This document shows positions 35,241 to 47,500 of a stretch of 64,000 nt of DNA, in pieces. The notes beneath the pieces are model-generated. The model saw only the letters and a list, made by a program, of their open reading frames with translations, made no database searches and was not told where the DNA came from. The stretch is from contig NC_051097.1 in the NCBI RefSeq assembly GCF_901709675.1, positions 7,294,039 through 7,358,038 on the forward strand. The letters are read 5' to 3'. Made by a program: the position numbers and the translations under genes. This stretch comes from Syngnathus acus (taxonomy: Eukaryota; Chordata; Actinopteri; Syngnathiformes; Syngnathidae). Position 1 is the stretch's first letter. Every line of letters begins with the position of its first letter.

Positions 35241-35570
35241 TGTACAAGCTTGTTAGTTAAACAGCACAAAAAGTAATGACATTTGTAATTGGTAAACTGT
35301 TTATTAACAATACTTCTTGGCAATAAATCCTAATTGAAATACTTGTTTACTAAACAATGTCACATCTGTAAGGTAAAGAAAAGTGCTGTTCATCCCAGTG
35401 TTTTAAAATGGTAAAAAATTCATATTCCCTGAAATGGTGCATCTAATATTCATTTTTTTCCCTTTCAGGAGCCAAACACAAATTATTTTAGTTTTTTTCT
35501 TACCAGGTGGTCCTCTAGTTGATTATTCAAAGGGTTAAATCACTGATGGTGTCTCGCTCTGGATACGAGC

Positions 35571-38500
35571 ATGGAGCTGACGCTAGAAGTGGTCATCTCC
35601 TCCAGAATCAAACGAAAAAAGCCATGGCCACGATTTTGCTGGCTCGGTCAGGAGAAAGAATGTGTCTTCCTGTTCGACGACAAACGGATCAGCGAGATCA
35701 ACATGATGTCCGGTCGTACCAAGAAGAAAACCCCCAAACTCCATCCTTTGCTAACCAATGTGGTGACGATGGCTCCATCCCGCAATGGTAAGTTTAAATG
35801 TCAGTCAAAAGTGTTTGTCAAAAGTTACTTCGCATAAAACACTGTCACTTTTATTTTTCTCAGGGATTTGGTTTTGTGGACTTTTGACCACGGGCGAGCT
35901 CTTTTTATGGAACAGGGACAATGATTTGTTGAAGACTGTCACAGCGGCCCCTGAAGTCGTTCACATCATCACTACGATTCAAGGTAGGCGTTGAACAGTC
36001 TTGGGACCTTGAAACTTGAAATGCAACTTTTTTTTTTTTTTGACAGGGAGTTCCACGCGACTGTCCATCCATGTATCGGGTAACGGGGCGCGTGTGATTT
36101 TGGTCACCACGTTGGGGCAAGTGTTTCTGTGGGAATGTACAGACCCTGAAGATTTGACTTTGACGCAAGACGGCTCAGTGGAAGGATGCTGGGTCCAAAT
36201 GCGGCCGCCTCAAGACACCCCTCTGCCCACTTTGAAGGACAAAGAGGCGACTCATTGCAGCGTCTTTGTGGAAAACAAGGTTTCATGCATCAATGCGATT
36301 AATAGTCCCCGAAGTTGGTGCGCGTATCCAGTGTTGTGACTTGTATGCTTTAATTCCAGACTGTGGGTGATGTGTGTTTACTGGGATTTGTATTCACATC
36401 TGGGAAGAAACTCATCATCACCTGCCTCAAAATCCAATGGCTGGATCAACATTTGTGCTTTGGGTAAGTGTGTATTAAGCGTTTTTACACTTTTTCTAAT
36501 CTGGGTCATCATGATGAGAGAGGGGTTAAGGCCACACCCCCTAAAGGCACAGATACAATACATGTAAATTCAGCGTCTTGTAAAAATCACATTTCTTCGA
36601 TTAGCTCAAAGGAATACAGCCTACAATGGGCCACCAAGACGTACCTCATGTCACGTCTCACCCCGCCCTGCCAAACGGTCAAGTCCAGAGGGGCGCTGGT
36701 CGTCGACTTCTCCCCCGACGGGCAACTGCTAGCCGTCGTGGTGAACCAGCAACAGCCTCAGGCGAGCATCTCCACCTTCTCTATGCCATTCTATGTGAGA
36801 TTGCGCTGTCTTGTAAAAATGATTGTTTTGAATGTAGGCCACGCAGGTTCTATTTGTGAGCACGCAAAATTTTGTCTCCGTGTCAAGCGGACTTGGACGA
36901 TGCGGGTGTAAAACAGAGCAGGTTCCTTCGAAATACACAAGGTGGATTAACGGGATTAGCGGTTGATTCGATTTTGCGCAGAACACTGAAAGCTTTTAAC
37001 ACAAATTTCTCAAGGTCATACTGGGTTGGGAGTCTAAGCTGGTCACATGACGGCCTTTTCCTGGCCTGCGTTTTGAAGAGAGGCGCCCTCCTGATCCTGG
37101 CTCGTCTCGGCGGGCTCCTGGCGCTAACCAGCTCTGGCTGCAAAATCGACTTTGGGCCAGCACACTTTCTCCCCCTTCACCCATTGGTCACTTACCGGTT
37201 GGTCTTCATTTGATTACTCCACCTTTAGACAAAATGAGATGACAAGAAATGTTTGTAACCACGCAGGCCTCCAACCGGACGAGCGGAGGCCCACCTGTCC
37301 AGCTCGAGCGTGTCGGCACGGGACACCATGAGGCAGCGCTTTTCCGTCACTTGGCACCCGCGCCTCCTGTACTGCATCGTGTCCGACGGCTACATGGCCA
37401 CCGTGCTGCGAGTCCTCAACAGGCCTTCTCCCGCAATGCTGGTGAAAGCTCTGTTGGATAACAGCAGCAAAGACCTTCAGAAGGCCTGCAACCTTCTGGA
37501 TACATCTCAGGTACACAGGCAGGAACTTTTTTTCATTAGCGCTTGACGCACTCTAGTCGCCATTTTGTGTTACAGAATTTAATTTTCTCGTTAATGACTT
37601 TGTATTGCTCACTCTAGTTGGACGTGAGAACGTGCTTGGAGTCGTACCTCAGTCCGGACGCCAAGTCGTTCACCACGAGCGGACGTCACCCTGCGGACTC
37701 CATTGTATCAGCAGCCACACACGATTCCACTTTGCCTTTCTTTCTGCAGGACCAGGGCACCTTCGGTGGCACCAAGGAGCTGTTTGATCGAGTTCAGGTT
37801 TGTCCAAACGAGATTTGTAAAATGTGCCGTGGCCCTTGCATTATATTTATGAGCATTGTGATTTTTTTTCCCCCAGTCCTTCTTTGAGGATGAATCCGAT
37901 GTAGACGGCCCTCCTCTTGGTTCGCAGCTGGCGGACAGCGGACGCTTGGAGTTTGCCTCCATGTTCGACACTCTCCACGCTTTGGACACAGAGACTGAAC
38001 TAGACCAAGATCCTGAAGAGGACCTCGAGATGACCGTGTGTTGTCTTCGACGGGATCTCAGTAAAATCCAGAATGGGCTCTTGACGGTGTGGGCTCTCTG
38101 CATGTCTCTGGGAGCTGCAGTGGAAAACCGAGCCCACCTGCTGGAGTGCACCGTCATCCGCGTGGCGCAACTCGCCGCTTTGTTCCACTTGATGCCGAAG
38201 AGTTCTTCCGACTCTGGGAAGAGTGGCCCCTCCGGTTTTGCTTGCATCCTGGAGCTTCTCAAAGCACTTTTTGGAATCCTCCCGTGGGACAACACTCACT
38301 CCGATGGATCTCCTGGCCTGGCGATGGTGGTGGAGCTCTGTAAGCGGCTTGTTCGCCTGCTGCTCGCCCCGCCCCCAGATTCCCCCCCACCACAATGTAT
38401 CAACAGGCTATCCGAAGCTGTGCTCATCCTCCAGCTGGCCTCCGATGCCCTCGACTGCGCCTACAGCCTGCAAAAAAGCACCCTCTGGTCCTCGACGGAG

Positions 38501-41500
38501 AAGGACCCTCAATTCTCAGCTTTAGATGTCCACCATGTGCCACTGCTGCAGGAGTACAGGGAGATCCAATATGACCTTGGTCATCCGGTTCTGCCCCTAT
38601 CCCAGCGACCATCCAGCAGGTTTGTCTTTTCATCATCAGAACATACAAGGGAGTCTTAGGCCGGATTTTCTTCACAAAAGCTCAACAATAGTCTTTTGCC
38701 ATTTTGCTATAAAATCATGTGGAATTTGCTTGATACTCATTCACAAAAACATGCTGAAGTAGATATATTCTCATGTTAAATATTTTGAACGATTATGTCA
38801 CATGACTAGACTGTGTGGAGTGTGGCATTGGGTCTACACGATGAGCCAGAGTTACAAGGAGGACACGCGAGGCCCTAAGGAGGTCGATGACGGGGAGCAG
38901 TTGTCAATCATCATGTCCAAGATTCAAGCAGCTCTGCAAGCGATCGGGGAGAAACTCGAAGAGGGTCCTGCACTGTTGAGTCACACAGGTGAGAAACAAC
39001 TCTGGCTGTTGCGATTTCTTTAATCCAACCTAAATATGAATTGTCTTCTCAGGTGAAGATTTCTTCCTATGCGGCTTGTACCAAAACAGCTCTGAGACGT
39101 GGCGGACCCAAATTTGGGAAGAGAGTAAAAAAAGTATGTTGTTCTCTTTCTCAAACAGCACATAATACTGTCAAATAGTACAAATGTTTTTCTCTCAGGT
39201 TGTCGTCGCAGCGCCTTCCAGGAAACCCGACTTTGTCTGGCTCTCCTCTACAGCCTGCTGTCCCAGTACCATCTGAGGGAAGCCGTGGAGTTGGGAGAAC
39301 ACATGGCCCACTTGGCGCTGCACAACGCCGAACGCCACAATAATCATGCCACTTGCACTACAGGTCAGTAAATGGACAAATGCAGCCAAGCGTGTCCAAA
39401 GTGCTTAGGATCGAACCTTGCGCTTTGCAGCCGACCCCCTTCTGCCGACAAACCTTCACAGCGACGCAGTCATCGCCGTCATTCAGACTTTGGCGAGGTT
39501 CATGGCTTCCTATTTTACCAATCAGCCTCTCAACATCCTGCCTGCACACCACGTGGCTGTTTTGCCGCCGTTACATCTACCTCATGGTTTGTGGATACTA
39601 AATACAAATATTTGTGGAAAAAACAAAATATAACACATTTTCTCTTGTAACCCAGCTTCAAATGTAGGACGTATGATGCCTCTGTGCCAGGAGGCAGCGG
39701 CTCGAGCGGTTCGCCAGCAACAAATGTCGGAGAAGTGGACCGTGGACTACGCCGTGGACCTTCTACTGCTCGGGGGTCTGTTCCCTGAGACTGTGTGGTT
39801 GGCCTACAAACTCGGCGACTGGAAGATTGCAGCCTCCGTTAGCCTCGCTTATGTGTACGACTGCACCAGCCACTTGGACACGACGAAGTCAGTGTGTGAT
39901 GGATTGTTTTTGTGTGTTTTTTTCTCCACTTCATCACTGAGATGTGTTTCACCTTTTTTTTTTCCAAACAGGATCAACAGACAAGACCTTCACCTTCCAA
40001 AAACTTTACTCCCTGAAAGCATTTTTCAGACGGAGTTGCAGTCTCTTCTGGACAATGACACTGGAGAGCACAGCGATGTCAATGAGTCAACATTTGCAGG
40101 TTTGTGAACATCACAACACAGCCGCTTTAATCCATCAACCCACTTGTGTCTACTTGTTGGACTAGACCCCGTGGAAGGACAAGACTTGGATGCATTGGAA
40201 GGATCCGCCCAGGAGATCCTCAAAGCGTCCGTCGTCGCTGGTGTGGACGTTTTAACGTCACAGTTAACTTCCTTACTGGAATCAGCTAAAGATCTGTGCT
40301 CGAGCCTGTCTGCTTTGGTGCACAGTGGACTGTATTTACCGTCCCCGCCTTTGTATTGTCCTCAGCCGTCCCCTAACACTCAGGTAAACTGGCCTTAAAA
40401 CAAAATCTCCATTTTCTTTTCCTATCTCGCTCACAAGAATCGATATGCATCTTTCAGGATCCTGTGGGGACACTGGGACAACTCACAGAGTTGGCGACAC
40501 GCCACAAAGTGTCGGGCGTTCTCCAGAGGATCCTGCTCCTCCTCAGGTCAGCTCGATGCTGCCACCCTGTCGCTCAGTGGTACGTCAGCAACCTGAGGCG
40601 GGCCCGCCACCTACTTCACAAGGTAGAGCGTCTTTGGCATTAGATGAAGCTTTGTTTGAAAGTCCTCTTTTGAAAATAGATTTGCTATATGTATTTTTTT
40701 TTGAAGATCAAGACAAAGTATGCCTACCCATCATTCCCCAAAGAGGAAAAGCCTCTCCCAGAAGGCCTGATGAAATTTGCCAGCCATGGCGGATTCTTCA
40801 GAAGGAGCCATAGCAAAGATCTAGAGCCGGATTCCAGTCAAACTATTAGTAAGACACCACTCCACATTCAATTTGAGAATGCCAATTCTACTTGGTGTTC
40901 TTGACTTTATTTTCCTCCTCAAGTCTGTTTCAGGCAGCTGTGTGGTTTATGCTGGATGCTTCATGTTAGGGATCAGCTTTCTGTTGCCTGCAGGAGGTTT
41001 CAAGCTGCCAGAATGCAACAGGTATCATAATTATGTTGCATTGTTTGTAGTTATCTTTCAACTGCGCAAGGCCTGATCGTGTTTTTTTTTTTTTTTTTTG
41101 TGTGTCTCAAAGGCCCCTGACAATTCACAAGTGCATTCATTCTGCATTGATGCTCTTCTCTGGGCCCATCGCTATTTGACTTTCTCTCACTTCCTGAACG
41201 CTGAGGAAATCCTGCAGGATCTCCTGCTCAGCCTTTTGGCTGAATTGCCACCCCTTGCTTTGGTGATTTTATTTTTTTATCTGTGTCTGTTTGGAAAGAC
41301 CACAATGAATAAACTTGTATTTTTATTGCTCTTCCTCATTAGGTGGCAGACACGCTCGTTCTTGCCTTCCCAGAGAAGGAAGAGTCTGTCAGAGTCTCCC
41401 TGAGGGAGAAGTATAACTCACTGCTGACGAGCTTGAGGCAATGCAGCGTCTTTGGTACATCATAGCCAAACAGATTTATGTATATTATTGGTGCTTATAT

Positions 41501-44500
41501 ATTTAATTTATATCCAATTAAAAATGCAGACATTCATATTTGAGTATGTGGGCTTCGTGTATGTTAATGTTACCACCACTTTATTAGGTATAGCCAGACA
41601 ATAAAAAAATGCCTTCAATAATAAAGTTTAATGATTTGTAATTATAGTTTCCATATGTACAACTGGACTGTATCTGATAATTTTCTTTTTATGCAACTTT
41701 AATAATGCAAAGTATTACAGTGATGCCTTGAGTAATAATATAAAGTGTTAATTTATTAAACATGTAGTATACAACCCTGTTTTTATTAACATGCAGAACT
41801 GTAGAACTTCTGTTTTCCATCCCGTAGAGGACGACACTAAGACCATGAAGACTTTGATTCAAGAAAAACTCAGGCTGAGGAGAAAGCACCTGGGTCGTTT
41901 GCTGAGGCACCTGGCCCCCATGGAGCTTTGGCTGTGGGAGAAAGACGAAGATGAGGAAGACAAACACGAGGCGACCGCTTTGAGATCACACTCGCCGGTC
42001 ACGAGCGTCAGCGCCAGCACTCTAACTGACGCCGTTGATGGAGAAAGAACAGAGAGCACATCTGACCCTCATACCTCATCCATATCAAGGTAGGTGGTGT
42101 ACAATTAAAGGAGGTGTGTCCCAACTGATTTGTCATCACCACATTAAAAAAAGTTTTTGTCTGTGTAATAAAAAGTAATCAAAGGTAATAAAAAAATGTG
42201 TGAATTTTTGTGTTGTCTTCTTACAGGAAGGTCAAAATTAAAGCAAAGAAGACTGCTGTTGGGACTAAGAGAGCAAAAAATAATGTAGCGCCACCTTCCC
42301 TTCCAGTCATTGGGACCTGGGAGTTTGAGCTAGAGGATGATGAGTATCTCAACTTCCTCGAGCTTTTTCTCAGCTACATGCTGGAGAAGGAAAGCAGCGA
42401 CGGGGGTGAGCCTCCTTTGCTCAAGTCTTTTTGCTCGGCTTTACGCGAGAGGGAGCTAAACTCGCTCACCTTCGACGTGCTCACCACCATGCATCGTCGC
42501 CAAAGAGACCCGGCCAGGAAACACTGCGGAAATGAGCTCCCGGTCTTCAGAGCCGGTTGCTGTCGAAGGCCGGTGAATCCGGGTACGACCCCCGAGTCGC
42601 AAACTGCACCAGACGCTTGCGAATCTCGAAGCAACGTCTCTGCGTCCGCTCTGTCTGAGCTTAAGACTGGGAGACAATTGGGTTTGTTTGGTCTCCGACA
42701 TCAGAAGGGAGGCTCTGGTTCTGACGGTAATCAAAGCGTGTTGGCTTTCGCCTCCACAACTACACCGGAAGCCATCGTAGAACTTCAACAGGTCCTGGAT
42801 TCTAAATTAGAGGCCCAGTTCCCAGTGCTGGGAAGACTGCTGGAGTGGATGTTGCGCTGGGCCGACAAAAGGGTGCTCCTTGGGCATTCGGCAAAGAAGA
42901 AAAAAACAAAGAGAGACGTAGCGTGTGAAGATGGGATAGTCATTCGTGTCAGAACCTCTGCGCCGGCACTGCTCACTTCGCTGAGCCTGCTGGAGCGCAG
43001 GTTCACGCATCTGCTCCAGCCAGGGTGCCCGGAAGCAAGATGGACGATCGCTCGGGTGTTGCAATCCGAGGCCGTTCCAAAGCTGGAGAAACAGAGCCCT
43101 GTTGATATCAGCTCCCCAAGATCAGCTGCTGGTCTGGATCACGACATAGGGATAGAGGAACTGTCTGTGTGAGTTTTTTCTTTTCTTCAAAAATGTCACC
43201 ATGTATGGCAGAAAATGCCACTGTGTGTACTACGCTCTTGTAGTTGTTCTCACACGGACGAAGCAGAAGAGTTGAAGTCTCACATGACGCCTCTCCCCGA
43301 CGAGCCAGACGAACTCAACTCCAGCGCTCCGGTCCCGAGCTCCACATCACAGCGACCGTGTTTTGACGATTTGGATGTCACGCCAGAAAAAGAAGGCACG
43401 GTGTCCATGACAGTCAGTATGTCAGCTGTACTAAATCTTCTTAACATCAACGTGTTTTTATCTCAGTCAAAAGCAACGATGACCGCACGGAGCAGTCGTC
43501 GTCTCTCTCCAACGACATCCCGTCTGAAAACCTCTGCTCGCCTTTAGCGGTCAGTATGAATTTGTGGCGATTATACATTGCAGTTTTCATGTAGTATAAA
43601 CAAGTGTGTTATTTTTTTCACAGAGTTTAAAACTTGGAGAACTGATGGAGCCCACCTCATCTCTGTAAGTTCTCAATGGCAAATTATTCTGCATTTGAAA
43701 CAATTCTATTAAAGCTCCTGACTTTGCCAAGTTTTATAAAATAATACTATAGCAGTTATAGAATCGTTGTTGCATCACCTGTTTTTTTTGTTTTGTTTAA
43801 GCTTCAGTCAGGCAGGAAGCCATCCATTGACCCGGGCACCGAGTGATCCAAACTCCCAAATCCCTCCGTCTGCTCAGCCACAAGCGTCGCTTCACACAGA
43901 GCTCCCCCATTCAAGAGCAACTCTGGACACCAACACGCCATTAAATCATCCAGGCTCTGGACCTCACCCTACCACAGCTGGTGCACCCGCTCTGGATCCT
44001 TTTGGCCAACCAGACTCCTTTCAGGCTCCGCCAATGAGGCAGCGTCTGGGTGAAGATTTGTACCGACTGGTCCAGGTAACAATGCATCCGTAGATGCATT
44101 GAAGCGCACCTGATGATATAAATATTGGCCCTGTCTTGCAGAACATCAACTACATGAGCCTGATGGATGTTTTGGGAGCTTCATTTTCCAATCTGCAACT
44201 CGCGCAGCAGAATTCCTATTTAGCGCAATCTAATATGAACCCTTATGTGCCTTCGCCCTATGCACCACCTCAACATAATCCCCAACCTGTGCAGACCCCT
44301 GCAGTGTCGCAATCCCAAATTTATGTGCCTAATTCACACTCAAACAACCCAGCATCTGCACCCATGTATGCGCATCAGACTCCCATACACGGCACACAAG
44401 AACCTGATGACGTCAGCAATCTTACCTATGCCCGTCATGACGCAGTAGGAAGCCATCAGGTGTGTTTTTACTTGATAACAAACTATTTATCGACTTTGTG

Positions 44501-47500
44501 GGTGAAAATGGACATCTTCTAAGCAGCCCGTGTGACCCCTAATTTTTTTTTTTGTATTTGTTATGTGCGTATTATGTTGTGGAGCTGCGTGCGTAATTAC
44601 GCACAGCGCAGAGCGAACTTTACCGTAATCTGTCCAATTTAAAACTTTACGCCGTTGCTTCATAAGCGTATCGGTTGGTTCCATTTCTGCATTCGTTCCA
44701 TAACGTGCATTTCATTTCCCGACACACTCGCGCATCGCAATGAAGCCGTCATTCGATGTGGAGTGACGTCACAGTGTTAATGCTCATATCTGTAAAAGAT
44801 GACGTGAGGTGACGTTTTGTTTGTTTCTTGTCATGTTTGCACGACTAGTTAAATGTGCACCAATTCCTCCCATTCACTTGTGCTTCATTGGAGCCACTCG
44901 TCTTCCTTTGTTATAACTTATTTTTAAAACAAATTGAAGCGATTCGTCTGATCTCTTTTTCGTTTTCAGGATTTTCGACCCCTCGCTGTGCAAGCGGAGT
45001 CAAGAGACATTCACTTTCAGGAAAGAACGAAATTAATCCCATCCACCGAAGGGCTTCTGATCGCCTCTAACAGCAGTACCACAGCGCCCCCTGTTGGTAA
45101 TAATACAGACCTGTCCATTCAAGCCTCAAGCCTCCAATTACTCCATCTGCAAAGTGGTAAGAAGAGAGACAAGAAAAGGAATAAAGGCGCATCTTCAATT
45201 CGGAAAAGACTTCTTCGATTTAGCCACAGCACTCAAACCGAGTCTCCGACAAGGAGCTCTCATCAGCAGAATCCCACGTCCGAGGCGGCACGAGGCCTTC
45301 GTTTGCTGCGTTTGCAGCCTGGTGCACAAGAACACATCAACCTCCCCAAATTACCGGCAACACCTCCTCCTCCCCCAAAGCATTTCTATGTCCCTGCAGT
45401 GGCACTGGTTGACATCCCCAAACTCCAACTTCTTCACATAGACCCCAGTCCAAGAATGGTGAGTATTGTGTACCCTAAAAATAGATTAAGACATTTTTTT
45501 TAATTTGTGCTTAGTTTAATTTGTGAAAACATTTCCACAGATGTCCACCCCGGCACCTCGCTCGTCCCACAAGGCTCGCCTCATCTCCCTGGAGGAGTTG
45601 GCGGGTTTAGTGGCAGGGAGGCGCAACTCGGAAGAAGCTCGGCTGCAGCTGCTACGAGTCAACGACTCCGGCGAAATGCATCGCGGCGCGACGCCTTCCT
45701 CCAGCTCCAGCAAAAGGCACGATTACCTTACATGTAATAATCACAACTTTGTTTTCATGTCAACGATGTGTGATCACAGGCAGAAGAGGAGAGAGCGATC
45801 ACTAAGCACAAATCTGCCAAGTGAGCTCATCACCACACAGGAGGTAGAGCTTTTTTTTTTTTTTAAATGAAAACAATTTTAAAATTTCCATTCATAATTT
45901 GTTCTTTTTCTTTGTAGCCTAACGTGAAGCGAGAGGAAACCACTCCTGCAGGGGATGCTCCCAGTCAAAGTGGTTCGTACCAAATGTTCCAAGATCCACA
46001 GCACGTTGACGGTTGAGCTCATGAAATCTTTGTGCTTGTCAGCAGTCATTCATAGTTCCTCGAGATCCAGCAGCACCGGTCCAACTGGTCGCTTTTTATT
46101 AGACAAGGCGAGAGCCACTTCAGCTGAGCTCCATGCCTTTGCCTCCACGTGTAAAAGACCCCCAGAGTGCCTTGACGCTTTCACCAACACTGATCCAAGT
46201 AAGTAAATCAATTTTTATAGACTCAAGCTAATTTATGACCCTAATAAAGCAATGGAGAAAATGAAAAAGTGCCAAGCTACCCCCCCCCCCTCCCTTCCAG
46301 AATCTTCTCCCATGCTTGTGGACAAAGCAGTGTCTGCTTCACTCTTAGCCACAACTTCTACGGCCAAGTCAAAAGAAAACACTTCAGAGAAACTATCCCG
46401 AGAAAAGAGCCCTTCTCAAGATGAAGATGAGATCCCGCCAATAGATGAGAAGAGGAATTTGGTAAGATGCCAATCTGGGTCAATGTCAAACTAGTTTAAA
46501 AATATATGGTTAGGTGTGTATCTTGTAAGTAAAACAAACATTGAGAAAACCCATTTGTGCCAGGATCAGCGCGGTCGCAACTTCCTAAGCATCCTGGACA
46601 TCGAAGAGGGGTCGCAACATCGTGATTTACCTCCAGCTGGCTCCGGAATGAAAGACGCTTCTTCCATACCTCCTGTCCTCACGCCTGCTCAGCTTCACAT
46701 TCTCGCCACTTCCGTCATCAAGAGTGCTCGCCCCGCCGATGAGAACACCCCCAAAACCGTCACCCCAACAGGTCTGGATTTGACTGTTGATTCCCAAAAA
46801 TCATTTATAATTATTTCATCAGTGAATATTTTTCGAATTTTACAGTCACAGAATGAATTAAACCCATAGCTCAAGGCTCGCTCCACTCTATTTGTATGAA
46901 TGTTCTAGATTACCATGAGAGCACCACTGAACCAGAGAGAGTTTACTCTGAGGAGCTACATGACGCAGATCTTATGAAAGCCCTCAGGACAAGAAGAGAG
47001 AGACCTCACAACGTGGAACCGGAGAGCATCTGCTCTACTGAACTATCTGAGCTGACGACAGCAATGAAGACACCAAAAAGAGATGGACCTCACCACAGGG
47101 AACCAGAGAAAGTCTCTCCGTCCGACAGTGAAGTTTCAATCGACTCCGAGCTTTCGAAAGCCATCAAGAGCCCACGAATAGACGAACCTTGCAATCCCCC
47201 GTCCGAAACCGCCACGGTTTGGTTCTCGTCCCATCTGTCCAAACTGGATTCCCAGCTGGCTGCGCTGCAGAACATCGCCGACTGCCTGGAGCAGGACCTG
47301 CCTCAGTCCAAAATTCCAAAGCAGGTATTTTAGCATTTGCATATTCATTCTCATGATTCAGATATAGAAATCTGGCATGATTTTCTCTTTCTGTAGCCAT
47401 ACAAGCCACAGCAATTCTCCCCAGCTTCATCTCCGAACCTGAAGCCCACAGTAAGAAAAACAGTAAGATTGTCTCTCCCGGATGAAAAGCCCAAAGCACA

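Noticed and set aside
43408-43418. cplane1 donor at 43413 (ACA|GTCAGT)
   Set aside because: It leads to a stop in the next exon. The GTATGT donor at 43417 gives an open, correctly phased join.
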